64,000 bases of DNA from positions 781,501 through 845,500 of the forward strand of contig JACKEV010000009.1 in the NCBI GenBank assembly GCA_020632795.1, given 5' to 3'. The stretch is from Alphaproteobacteria bacterium. Lineage in GTDB: Bacteria; Myxococcota_A; UBA796; CAJQPC01. Shown here one piece after another: positions 9,804 to 18,002 of this stretch (position 1 is the first letter of the stretch; each line of letters opens with the position of its first letter). The position numbers were made by a program, and so were the translations under genes. Under the pieces are notes generated by a model, which was given only the letters and a program-made list of their open reading frames with translations, had not been told where the DNA came from and searched no databases.

Positions 9804-10946
9804 TCAGAGGCAGCCTTCTGGGACAAGCCCTCCGGCCTCTCCGGCCGCGCAGCTCCACACGCCTGTCTCCTGGTTGAGTTGCGCCACATCGGCGTGGCGA
9901 TCTGCGTTGAAGTCCCCGGTGACGAAGAAGGTCGCGCCTTCCCCCAGACCGCTCGCGCCGAACAGCGCTGTGCGGTCGAAGGAGGTGCCGGTGCTCTGGC
10001 CCACGGTCCACTCGCCAGTTCCATCCGTCCAGATGGCGTCGGCCCGCCTGTCGCCATCCACATCGCCGAGGAAGGCGGCGACCGCCTCCTGGCCGTAGTC
10101 GTCGATCCACTTGACCCATAGGTCGTTCTCCGAGTCTGCGGGCGCGGTGGGAGAGCAGCCTGTGGACCCGCTCGGGCCGATGATCTGCCAGTCCCCGCTG
10201 ACGTAGCTCGGGGCCCCGTCGTAGGGAGGATAGTGGGCGCCCAGATCCTCGCATCCGTCCCCGTCGACGTCGCCATGGAGCAGTGTGGTGGACTGGGCGC
10301 CGTGGTCTTCGGTCCACAGCACGAAGTCCGAGAAGCGCTCTTCGTTGAAGCGACCCGCGCACCAGTTGCCGTCGCCGTCGTCCATCACCACGAGTTCGCC
10401 TCGGCCGTCGCCGTCGACGTCCGCGACCAGGGCGCGAGAGACCTTGCAGGGCAACGCCTCGGTGGACTCGCCGGGCAGCAGCGAGCCCTCCCCGACTGGT
10501 GCAAAGGCGTCGCCTGTGGAGAGGGCCAGGTGCAGCTCCCCGCTGAGGTCGCCCCAGGCGTCCAGGGGGGCCCAGAGGACGTCGTCTCGGCTGTCTCCGT
10601 CCACGTCGCCCATGAGGCTGCCGAAGGCGCCCTCCGGGGGCTCGTCAGCGTCGAGCCAGATGTGCGGGGTCTGCAGCTCACCCCCCTGGTTCAGCGAGGC
10701 ACACCAGAGGCCAGAGTTGTACACGTATACGATGTCATCCCACAGGTCTCGGTTGACGTCTCCGGCGTGCACGGCCACGAGTCCGCTGAGATCCTGGCAG
10801 CGCGTGTGGTCCACCGACGCGCTGTCGTCGCAGTCGGAGGCGCTGTCGGTTGGGCCAGTGTCGTCCAAGGCGGAGTCTGGGGTGCTCTCGTTGGCGTCAG
10901 GGACCGCCACGCAGGCAGAGAGGAGGAGAAGGGAAGGGTATCGCAT
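9804..10946 (-). CDS. Secreted VCBS/FG-GAP-repeat lipoprotein
   Basis: The N-terminus MRYPSLLLLSACVAVP has a clear lipobox (LSAC), so a 380-residue lipoprotein is exported and anchored. An Asp/Ser-rich linker follows, then repeated integrin-like motifs (GDVNRDLWDDIVYV, GDVDGDSRDDVLW, ADVDGDGRGELVV, GDVDGDGCEDL, GDVDGDRRADAIW, GDFNADRHADV) that probably fold as a calcium-binding beta-propeller. It is the last gene of the ECF-sigma/caspase operon, 11 bp after the C-type-lectin gene, whose first part carries the same repeats. A role in recognising surface ligands is inferred only. It converges with dinB. Confidence 0.85.
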   Translation of the reverse strand: MRYPSLLLLSACVAVPDANESTPDSALDDTGPTDSASDCDDSASVDHTRCQDLSGLVAVHAGDVNRDLWDDIVYVYNSGLWCASLNQGGELQTPHIWLDADEPPEGAFGSLMGDVDGDSRDDVLWAPLDAWGDLSGELHLALSTGDAFAPVGEGSLLPGESTEALPCKVSRALVADVDGDGRGELVVMDDGDGNWCAGRFNEERFSDFVLWTEDHGAQSTTLLHGDVDGDGCEDLGAHYPPYDGAPSYVSGDWQIIGPSGSTGCSPTAPADSENDLWVKWIDDYGQEAVAAFLGDVDGDRRADAIWTDGTGEWTVGQSTGTSFDRTALFGASGLGEGATFFVTGDFNADRHADVAQLNQETGVWSCAAGEAGGLVPEGCL

Positions 10947-10957
10947 GGGTGTCTACC

Positions 10958-12889
10958 TCACGGGAGCTCCAGCACACTGGAGCGGGGAATTGAACACAAA
11001 TAGGCTGCGCCGACGACCTCCTCGTTGCAGTCCTCGTCGTTCGCGAGGAGGTCATAGTGGGAGCGGATCTGCACACAATCCTCCCCGGGCTCCAGATCCT
11101 CCCTGTCCACGTAGTCGTTGGGCTCGTCCTCAAACCAGAACCCAATGGGGATCTGGAGCTTGGAACCATCCAACCAGCGGAAGACGCCCTCCTCCTCGCG
11201 GTCGTTGAGCCCGACCCAGGCCTGCATGGCTCTGCCCGAATGGGTATTCGCGACCAGCGCCTCTTGAAGCGCCAAGAAGCGCTCTGCGTCCGGGATGGCG
11301 AGCAGCGCGCCGCCGAGGGCCTCGCAGTCCGCCTGAGCGCCCACCCAGGTCCGAGGCTCCCGACAAAGAAGCACCCTGTCCCGAAAGGCTGGGATTTCCA
11401 ACTCACTGCAGCTTCGCTGGGTCAGAGAAACCGACCAGGTGCCGCCCTCGGTCAACGCCGCGATATCCGAGCGGCCGTCACCGTTGACGTCCAGGGTGCG
11501 CAGCGCGGGTGCGGCGCCAAAGGATGGGGGGGGAGCGGACTCGCGTGCCAGCACCAGGGGCTTGTCGAACGCCAGGAAACGATCGCCATACAGCGTCGTG
11601 AATCCCTCCCAATCCTCGGGCGTTCCTCCACCGCCGATGTAACGGGGGTACAGGATAGGACAGGTGGGCATGAGGGATGGCGCCAGCACCCACCGGGGAG
11701 GGGACTCATTGCTGAGCCACAGAGCGTCGGCGCCGCCATCGGCGTTGTGGTCGGCGAGGAAGCGCAGCGCCGACCGCGGCACCTCAGTGGTGGCCTCTTG
11801 AACCAACCAGGACGACCACCCGGTTGGGGTGAAACCCTCGTCGTCGTGAGCGGGGACGGAGCCCCAAGACTGAGTCGCGGACCACTCCTCGCCCGCGCTG
11901 GCGTGCTCGGCGTCCCAGGGGTCGTCGTCCATGGAGCGAAACACGATGAGATCGGAGGACACATAGGAACTCTCTGCCCCGTTCAACCGGCACAGTGGAT
12001 GGCCTCTCCCCAGATCCCCCACAAGATAGACGTCGGGAAAGGGTCCGCCCGGCTCGGCACTGAACCACCGGTTCACGCTCGGCGCCTCGCTGAAGAGGGG
12101 CCTCGATGCTGATCGGGAGAGGTAGACCCGCGCGGAGGCTCGTCCATCGGTGTCGGTCGTGATGACCACGAGATCGGATCGTCCATCCGGACCGCTCCCG
12201 TTCTCCGGTGCCACGTCTGCCAGGAATACGCTGTTCTGCTCCTGGTCGAAGGGCCCCAGCTCGCTGACCTGGGGCCAGACCTCCTTGATCATGGCCGGCA
12301 AGGGGTAGTCCCCGTGCTCGTCCTGGGGGAACGCGAAGGCTTCGCCGTTCGAGGGCGCGATGTACCAGGCGCCCCGGGCGTCGCAGTGCTCCATCCAGAC
12401 CGCGTCGGCGCGGCCATCACCGGTCACATCACCCAGGAAGCGGACCAGGGGCCAGGCCTCCTCGGGCCACAGCGCCCGCGCCCGTTCGCCGAGGTCCAGC
12501 CAGAGCTCGGGTGCGAGGAACGCCGAGCCGTCGGAGCGCGAAGCGAACCAGCAGGCGCCCTCCTCAAAATACGCGACCAGGTCATCCCGGCCATCGCCGT
12601 CGACGTCTCCGGTCAGCCAGTCCTCGGCCGACAGCGCGCGCGCGTCCAGCGCCTCGCAGGGGGTGAGGGTCTCGGGGTCGGGGCCGGGGCAGGGCGAGAG
12701 AGCCCCGCTGTCGTCGACAGACCGACTGTCATCGGACGGAGCGCTGTCGTCTCCCTCGAGTTGCGGCGTGCTGTCCGAACGTCTGGAGTCCCTGTCGCCC
12801 CCGTCACTCGAATACAGGTAGGTCGAGCTGGGGGTACAGCCACCCAGCATCCAGACATTCCATACAAATGCTGCCCATGAGCGGCTCAC
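10958..12889 (-). CDS. Lipoprotein with VCBS propeller and C-terminal C-type lectin domain
   Basis: The start is GTG at 12889. AGGAGG lies 5 bases upstream and the GTGA overlaps the stop of the caspase gene by 4 bp. The N-terminus VSRSWAAFVWNVWMLGGC is a signal with lipobox LGGC. Residues about 70-480 hold many VCBS motifs (DVDGDGRDDLVAY, DVTGDGRADAVW, DVNGDGRSDIAAL). The last 120 residues are a C-type lectin domain: paired Cys, WVGLNDREEEGVFRWLDG, an EPND calcium/sugar-type motif, EDCVQI and YLCS. C-type lectin domains bind sugars or proteins, and the EPN-like motif is known for mannose-type ligands in animal lectins. It is probably the exposed sensing or adhesion part of this operon. Confidence 0.88.
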   Translation of the reverse strand: MSRSWAAFVWNVWMLGGCTPSSTYLYSSDGGDRDSRRSDSTPQLEGDDSAPSDDSRSVDDSGALSPCPGPDPETLTPCEALDARALSAEDWLTGDVDGDGRDDLVAYFEEGACWFASRSDGSAFLAPELWLDLGERARALWPEEAWPLVRFLGDVTGDGRADAVWMEHCDARGAWYIAPSNGEAFAFPQDEHGDYPLPAMIKEVWPQVSELGPFDQEQNSVFLADVAPENGSGPDGRSDLVVITTDTDGRASARVYLSRSASRPLFSEAPSVNRWFSAEPGGPFPDVYLVGDLGRGHPLCRLNGAESSYVSSDLIVFRSMDDDPWDAEHASAGEEWSATQSWGSVPAHDDEGFTPTGWSSWLVQEATTEVPRSALRFLADHNADGGADALWLSNESPPRWVLAPSLMPTCPILYPRYIGGGGTPEDWEGFTTLYGDRFLAFDKPLVLARESAPPPSFGAAPALRTLDVNGDGRSDIAALTEGGTWSVSLTQRSCSELEIPAFRDRVLLCREPRTWVGAQADCEALGGALLAIPDAERFLALQEALVANTHSGRAMQAWVGLNDREEEGVFRWLDGSKLQIPIGFWFEDEPNDYVDREDLEPGEDCVQIRSHYDLLANDEDCNEEVVGAAYLCSIPRSSVLELP

Positions 12890-14274
12890 CAGATCCTCCT
12901 CTCCATCCACAGGCGCGCCGATGGACTCCAGCCGAACCCGGAGAGCCAGGCGCCGTCGTCGTCTGCATCGAGGACCCAGAAGTGCTCCATGGCGGGCTCA
13001 AGCGCGAGGTCCCACCCCCCAACCCGCAGCGCCACCCTCAGCCCGGGGCCCACCGCCGGGTTGAAGTCCGGGATGCCGAACCATTCGCGCTCAGCGACCC
13101 ACTGGGTGTGGAGCACGTCACTGATGCTCAGCTGCGCCGCGAACTGCACCCGGCCGAGCTCAACGCCCAGCCCCGGTGTGAGTCGGAGCAGATAGACCAG
13201 ATCGTGTGTCCGGGAGCTGTCCGGGCGACACCAGGCCGAGGGCCCGAGCTGCGCCTGGACCCCCATGCCCGGCCGCAGGCCGAGCCGGGTCTCCCGCTGC
13301 AGGCGCAGCGCCACGCCCGGTGCGGCCACCGGCGCCATGCAGGCTCCCTGAAGCTCGCCCGGTGAGACGCCCAGGCCGGCGCCCCACAAGAGCCGGTTCC
13401 TTCGGCTGGGCGCCCGAGGCCCGAAGCGACGCGGATCCAGCTCGACCAGCGGCGCGTGCACCGCGCCGCCGATGCTGACATAGGTCGGTGTCTGCTGGAC
13501 CTCGAGTCCCTCGTGGAGCTTCATCGCGGCGTATTCGTGGGCTTCCTCGGAGTCTACGACGCCATCTCCGTCCCGGTCGGCCGGGCCATCGAGCCCCGCG
13601 AGCCAGTGGAAGGTGTACAGACCGCCGCCGATGTCCAGGATCTCGACGGCCTTCTCGCCAGGGCTGGACGCGAAGTACTGGACGGTGAGCCCGCCGGCCG
13701 CCTGCCGCTCCGACATCCCGCGGGCGAGATATCCGGGCTGCGTGAACACGTCTCCGCAGGTGTCATAGACCTGGACAACCGGTCCGCTCACCGCCGCTGC
13801 GCGGGCCTGATCGCGGAGATCCTCAGAGAGCAGCGCGCTGGCCTCGAGATCATCAGGGTGGCTGTCCGAGAGCAGGATGTAGCGGAGAGGATTCTCGGTC
13901 GCCGGGGCACCATCCGGGCGCGGGGGGGCGAGCCCATGCCCTGCGAAATAGAGGAAGAATGTCCCATTTTTGCCCACGCTGGGTCCGAGCGCCGCGACGC
14001 GCTCCAGCACCGCCTCCCGGGTGGCCGCCTCGCCATTCAGGAGCTCAACCTTTGCAAATCGGCCTCCACTCTGGAGTCTCACCGCGACCTTTTCGGCGTC
14101 GCTCTCGGCGTGCTGCAGCGTCTGGAGGCCCGAGACCCGGTTTACGCCGATGATCAGGGCCACGCTGTCGTTCTCCGAGGGATCCAGGGGAGCGGGCGCG
14201 CCGAACTCCACCCCGTCAGGTAGAGCTTCTGCGAGCGCAAGCGCCCCAAGCATGTGCAGGAGGGCCAAGGTCAC
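12886..14274 (-). CDS. Secreted caspase-like (C14) protease with EF-hand and C-terminal beta-barrel-like region
   Basis: The start is GTG at 14274, a 4-bp GTGA overlap with the upstream gene. A signal peptide (VTLALLHMLGALALAEA) is followed by a caspase-fold p20-like domain (about residues 35-270). It has VALIIGVN, the catalytic-His motif FLYFAGHG and a Cys motif VQVYDTCGD in place of the usual D-x-C-H/x-G. An EF-hand-like loop, DRDGDGVVDSEE, follows; metacaspases are often calcium-activated. The last 170 residues have alternating hydrophobic strands and end in an aromatic residue (RRIW), as outer-membrane barrels do. Protease activity is inferred from the His-Cys pair. Fusion of a caspase domain to a barrel-like tail behind an ECF sigma factor is unusual. 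Confidence 0.85.
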   Translation of the reverse strand: MTLALLHMLGALALAEALPDGVEFGAPAPLDPSENDSVALIIGVNRVSGLQTLQHAESDAEKVAVRLQSGGRFAKVELLNGEAATREAVLERVAALGPSVGKNGTFFLYFAGHGLAPPRPDGAPATENPLRYILLSDSHPDDLEASALLSEDLRDQARAAAVSGPVVQVYDTCGDVFTQPGYLARGMSERQAAGGLTVQYFASSPGEKAVEILDIGGGLYTFHWLAGLDGPADRDGDGVVDSEEAHEYAAMKLHEGLEVQQTPTYVSIGGAVHAPLVELDPRRFGPRAPSRRNRLLWGAGLGVSPGELQGACMAPVAAPGVALRLQRETRLGLRPGMGVQAQLGPSAWCRPDSSRTHDLVYLLRLTPGLGVELGRVQFAAQLSISDVLHTQWVAEREWFGIPDFNPAVGPGLRVALRVGGWDLALEPAMEHFWVLDADDDGAWLSGFGWSPSARLWMERRIW

Positions 14275-15188
14275 CGCACGTCCAGGAGCACGGTCGCGCA
14301 AGGGGAGGTGCAGCGGCCGTCCGAAGACAACGTGACGCGGTACGAGCCCGGCTGGCTCAGCCGGAAGCCCAGCGCGCGGTCCACGCTGGGGCCCAGGGTG
14401 CGGGCCTGTGGCGTGAGGGCATGGTCGCCGAGGTCCAGCATGGCGTCCGGTCCCTCCAAGCGGAGCGCTCCGTCCGCTGAGATCTGCGCGGAGGCCTCGA
14501 AGGTGAGCAGCGCGCCGAGGGGGACCCGGGCCGGGGCGTCCCCGAAGGCCCGCACCAACGTGCGGGTCTTCGCCTCTGGCGGCTGCTGGTACAGGGTGAG
14601 GTTGAACGCCTGCGTCGGCGGCTCCCCGCGGGCGACCCATTCGGGCTCCAGCTCGGCCACCGCGTCCTGGTCCCCCTCTGTGGGGTCCGCCATCTCGCCA
14701 GGGCCTTGGGGCAGGGTGTCCGAGTGGGGGAGAGATCTGTACGCGTCAGGGAGCGACCCCGGGCGCTTCAGGTCGATGTCCTTGGGGCCGGATTCGGCGA
14801 TGACGGGGGAGGCGACCTGGGGAGCTGGGGGGGGCGCACCGGGCATGAGGGCCTCAACGCGCTGGGCTTGCGTCGCTTCAGGCGATGGCTCGGCCGCGTC
14901 AGGCTGGCGCGCCACGATCGGTGGGAGGGTGCGCTCGTTCCCTTCCCGAGAGGCCCAGAGGAGCGCGGTCCCTGCTACGGCGATCAAGGCCAGCGCTGCG
15001 AACGCGAAGCGCACCGCAGGCCCGCGAGCCCAGGAGCGCGGCGGCTGGACCTGCGGTGGCGGTGGTACGGGCAGCTCCCGCAGGGTCTCCAGGAGCGGAT
15101 CGACCTGCTCCGGCGGTGGGCCCACCTGCGGGGGCTCAGGAACTGCCAGCTCTCGCAGCATGCGGAGCAGCTCGTCGTCAGATCGCAT
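14271..15188 (-). CDS. Single-pass membrane protein, likely partner (anti-sigma role) of the ECF sigma factor
   Basis: The 305-residue product has a short cytoplasmic N-terminus with a duplicated LLRMLRELAVPEPPQVGPP / LLETLRELPVPPPPQVQPP motif. One membrane helix follows (about residues 60-78, FAFAALALIAVAGTALLWAS), then a Pro/Ala-rich linker and a C-terminal beta-rich domain with a Cys pair. It overlaps the sigma gene by 11 bp and the caspase gene by 4 bp. The position directly after an ECF sigma and the one-pass topology are those of anti-sigma factors, but I see no classical zinc-binding anti-sigma (ZAS) motif. The repeated amphipathic N-terminal motif could be the sigma-binding part. That role is inference. 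Confidence 0.7.
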   Translation of the reverse strand: MRSDDELLRMLRELAVPEPPQVGPPPEQVDPLLETLRELPVPPPPQVQPPRSWARGPAVRFAFAALALIAVAGTALLWASREGNERTLPPIVARQPDAAEPSPEATQAQRVEALMPGAPPPAPQVASPVIAESGPKDIDLKRPGSLPDAYRSLPHSDTLPQGPGEMADPTEGDQDAVAELEPEWVARGEPPTQAFNLTLYQQPPEAKTRTLVRAFGDAPARVPLGALLTFEASAQISADGALRLEGPDAMLDLGDHALTPQARTLGPSVDRALGFRLSQPGSYRVTLSSDGRCTSPCATVLLDVR

Positions 15189-15753
15189 TGGCCTCTCCCA
15201 TGCCGAGCAGGTCTGCCAGGCGCGCGCGCGCGCGCTCTACCCGCTTGCGCCAAGCGTCGGGCTTCATCCCCATCAGCGCACTCCCCTGTTGGCTGGTGAG
15301 GCCCTCGGCCTTCTGCATCAGCACCGCGCGATCCTCGAACTCCAGCGCCTCCAGGGCCCGCCACAGATCCAGGCTCTGCCTGGGATCGGTGGACCGACCG
15401 TCCACGGCGACCAGCGTGGGGGGGTGATGGTGGCGGGCGCTGTAGCGCGCGTCCCGGCGCCCCACATTCCACAGAATCCGGTGCGCGATGCCGAAGATCC
15501 AGGCCCGGACCTCACCTCGGGCGGGCTTGTAGCTGGAGGCCTGGCGCCACACAGTCCACCACAGCTCCTGATAGGCGTCGTCGGCCCATCCACCAGCTCC
15601 GCCGACCTTTCGCAGGTAGCTGTTTGTCGGACGTCGGTGTCGGTTCTCCAGGATGGAGAACGCACGCTCATTGCCCTGGGCGATCCGCCGGACCAGCTCA
15701 GCGTCGCTCACCTCAGCGTCCACGGCGGAAGGAGTTGGCTCCTCAGCAGACAT
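15178..15753 (-). CDS. ECF-type RNA polymerase sigma factor
   Basis: The 191-residue product has sigma region 2 at about residues 28-95 (AFSILENRHRRPTNSYLRK..ADDAYQELWWTVWRQ..WIFGIAHRI) and region 4 at about 130-185 (LWRALEALEFEDRAVLMQKAEGLTSQQGSALMGMKPDAWRKRVERARARL). This is the normal two-domain ECF layout. The ATG at 15753 is preferred over the longer frame because GAGGAGG lies 5 bases before it. It heads a tightly overlapped operon with the membrane partner, caspase-like protease and two surface lipoproteins, and probably directs RNA polymerase to this operon on an envelope signal. A TTGCCC-18-TATAGT promoter lies upstream. Confidence 0.93.
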   Translation of the reverse strand: MSAEEPTPSAVDAEVSDAELVRRIAQGNERAFSILENRHRRPTNSYLRKVGGAGGWADDAYQELWWTVWRQASSYKPARGEVRAWIFGIAHRILWNVGRRDARYSARHHHPPTLVAVDGRSTDPRQSLDLWRALEALEFEDRAVLMQKAEGLTSQQGSALMGMKPDAWRKRVERARARLADLLGMGEANAI

Positions 15754-15777
15754 CGCGTCCTCCTCTGTCGGCAATTG

Positions 15778-15807
15778 ACTATACCGCAGGAGGTTCGTGC
15801 TGGGCAA
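15778..15807 (-). promoter_or_regulatory. Candidate promoter of the ECF-sigma/caspase operon
   Basis: Read on the minus strand, TTGCCC (15807-15802) and TATAGT (15783-15778) are 18 bp apart, about 25 bases upstream of the sigma-factor start and its GAGGAGG site. The sequence also contains GAACC upstream, as many ECF-dependent promoters do, so autoregulation is possible but not shown. Confidence 0.5.
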
Positions 15808-15852
15808 GGTCACAGGGTTCAAGGGGCTCATCGGGGACCAGGGGGTTGTGGG

Positions 15853-16536
15853 TCAGGGGCCGTGGGTGGTGCGGCAGTCGACCTGCAGCGAGAACGGACC
15901 TTCCGCGCCGGCCGGGCCGTCCACCGACACGAGGTAGCGCGACGCGCGCTGGGCATAGATGGGGCCGACCGTGCCGGCGTTGACCCCGGCGATTCCCTCG
16001 CACTCGGCGATCAGGTGGGCGGCGGTGGGACAGGACTCCCGCTGCTCCCATCGCGCTACGGCGATGCTCAGCTCCACGCAGGGGGAGGAGAGGTGGAGCG
16101 TCGCGAGGGTCCCCGCAGGCAACTCCAGCGCGTAGACCCGCTCGGCCGCGTTGAAGTCGCCGTAGGTCGGAAAGCAGTACATGGCGCCGTAGAACTCTGC
16201 GCCATACACCTCGCTGCCCCCCTGGGTGGTCGCGGTGAGGACATCCCCGCAGGACAGGACGCCGCTGAGGCAGCCCGGACCGCGGGGACCGTCGGTCGGG
16301 TAGGTGGCCTCGCACATCGGGTCATCCACCTGGGATGGCGCAGGGGCGGCGCTGTCGTCGCGGGCCGTCCACGTCGGAGTTTCCTCCCGGTACGCCGTTT
16401 GGGGGGCGCTGACGGTCTCCGCAGGGGGCTCAGGGGCGAAGGGGTTGCAGGCGGTGAGGAGCACAATGAAGACATTGAACAGGAGGACCATCCTGCCCAA
16501 GAATCTGTATTGATTAATGAACATAGCTGGAGTCAT
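15853..16536 (-). CDS. Cys-rich secreted lipoprotein with PPC-like beta domain
   Basis: The start ATG at 16536 overlaps the stop of the DUF4157 gene (ATGA). The 227-residue product has a signal ending in lipobox VLLTAC, a Thr/Ala/Pro-rich linker and a beta-rich domain with at least six cysteines ending in YLVSVDGPAGAEGPFSLQVDC. That ending resembles pre-peptidase C-terminal (PPC) type beta sandwiches. The N-terminal coding sequence is unusually A+T-rich for this window. Coupling to the DUF4157 gene suggests a shared role, possibly protection or delivery. I cannot assign a function. Confidence 0.75.
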   Translation of the reverse strand: MTPAMFINQYRFLGRMVLLFNVFIVLLTACNPFAPEPPAETVSAPQTAYREETPTWTARDDSAAPAPSQVDDPMCEATYPTDGPRGPGCLSGVLSCGDVLTATTQGGSEVYGAEFYGAMYCFPTYGDFNAAERVYALELPAGTLATLHLSSPCVELSIAVARWEQRESCPTAAHLIAECEGIAGVNAGTVGPIYAQRASRYLVSVDGPAGAEGPFSLQVDCRTTHGP

Positions 16537-17975
16537 CTTCTCTGAATCTGGGACCTCTCGATCCATCCGTAGTGATCGGGCTGGAAGGAGCCGTCAGAGT
16601 CAACGGTTCCGGCTGCTCCATAGACGAACGTCATATGCCCCGAACGCATTCCCTTCTCTCTCGTTCGTCGTCCCTTGGTTCTGCCTTCCTTGGGCTCTCT
16701 GTGCCAAAACAAGGGGACGGTCTTTCGGAACTTCCCGGGACGGCCGGCTCCCTCTGCGCAGCGGAACTCCGTGCCCGCCGGGAGGACATCAGCCACCGGG
16801 CCCCAGAGTCCCTGACTGGCCTCCTTGGGAACGTTCAGGACCAGAGAGGTGTATCGATAGTCATGATCATCTGGAATGCCATTCCTGGCGCGCGCTCCGT
16901 AGTGGTTGGCCTGGTTTGCGCCGCGATCCTTCTGCTGGCTGCGCCAGAATTGATTTTCTGAGAGGGGTTTGGGTTCGACGACCCACGGCTGGGTGTTCAA
17001 TGGGGCAGCCACGTTGCCCATTTGGGGATTCACTTCCGGGTTGAGGTACTTCTCCTGAGCCTTTTCGCTGAACGCCGTGCGGGGTGCCCATCCGCACACA
17101 CGCCGCTCTCCGATCTTCTGTCCGCTCTCGTCTGTAACGTTCTCAAGGTTGACGTTCCAGAGGAGCACGCAGGCCTCGTCGCCGAAGGCCCGATGTTGGC
17201 CTGCGACCACTCGAACTTCACAACCCGCTCGCTTGGTACCCATCACACGGCCGGAGAAATCGCGGATCACGGCGTCCCGATGGAGCTTGAAGTACCGCCC
17301 TTTGTCCTCACCATTCTTGCGCTTGCCCCCCTTCTTGTTTCCGATCCGGTAGGGATCCTCGGTCCCCCGCTTGGTCCGTGACGGATGCGGAGTCTTTCCC
17401 ATCATGTCGCGATTGTAGGGATTTTCCTTCTTTCGCATCACCCCCCCCGCGGCCTCCGACACCTCGACCGACTCGCCCTGCGCGGCCTGCTGACCGACGT
17501 CTTCGGCCTCTTTCTCGGCGGCCTGGCCGGGCTCGCTGAGCCCTCCACCGCGTCGACCCCTCCGCCGCGCCTGCACCAGATGGGCCACCTCATGCGCCAC
17601 GGTCTCCTTGTCCGGGTGGGGTGAGGCGAAGCTCAACTCCTCTCCCTCCGCGCAGGCCTCCGCGTCGATCCCGGCCAACGCCTCCGCGGCCCCCAGGCGC
17701 ACGCGCACGCCGCCCAGATCCTCGCCGAAGGCCTGCTCCATGTGTGCGCGGAAGGGCAACTCCACCTCCCGATCCCCGCCGAAGAGCCAGTCCTCGCCAC
17801 CCATATCCGCCAGAGCGTCATCGCTGTCCGTGTGCTGACGAGGGATGCTCAGACGGGACAGGCGGTCCTGGTTGCCCAGGCCCGCGTCGGTCGACTCCGG
17901 CAGCCCCTGCGCAGGGGCCCGCTCGCCCGCATCCTGAGCCTGATCGTATGACGAAGGGGCATATTCCTTGGACAT
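16533..17975 (-). CDS. DUF4157 (eCIS-core) protein, putative polymorphic toxin
   Basis: The 480-residue product has an N-terminal DUF4157 domain (about residues 72-145): LPFRAHMEQAFGEDLGGVRVR leading to the HEVAHLVQ metallopeptidase-like motif near residue 128. In this family the domain precedes variable toxin parts and is often linked to extracellular contractile injection systems. The remaining 330 residues are basic and rich in Arg/Lys, with one possible SH3-like stretch (RYFKLHRDAVIRDFSGRVMGTK). I do not recognise a catalytic toxin domain. The second of two adjacent ATGs is better spaced from GGAG; 17978 is the alternative. The gene lies 27 bp after a kinase gene and overlaps a lipoprotein gene by 4 bp. 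No injection-system structural genes are in the window. Confidence 0.8.
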   Translation of the reverse strand: MSKEYAPSSYDQAQDAGERAPAQGLPESTDAGLGNQDRLSRLSIPRQHTDSDDALADMGGEDWLFGGDREVELPFRAHMEQAFGEDLGGVRVRLGAAEALAGIDAEACAEGEELSFASPHPDKETVAHEVAHLVQARRRGRRGGGLSEPGQAAEKEAEDVGQQAAQGESVEVSEAAGGVMRKKENPYNRDMMGKTPHPSRTKRGTEDPYRIGNKKGGKRKNGEDKGRYFKLHRDAVIRDFSGRVMGTKRAGCEVRVVAGQHRAFGDEACVLLWNVNLENVTDESGQKIGERRVCGWAPRTAFSEKAQEKYLNPEVNPQMGNVAAPLNTQPWVVEPKPLSENQFWRSQQKDRGANQANHYGARARNGIPDDHDYRYTSLVLNVPKEASQGLWGPVADVLPAGTEFRCAEGAGRPGKFRKTVPLFWHREPKEGRTKGRRTREKGMRSGHMTFVYGAAGTVDSDGSFQPDHYGWIERSQIQRR

Positions 17976-18002
17976 CATGGACTCCGTGTCAAATGGGTGT
18001 GG

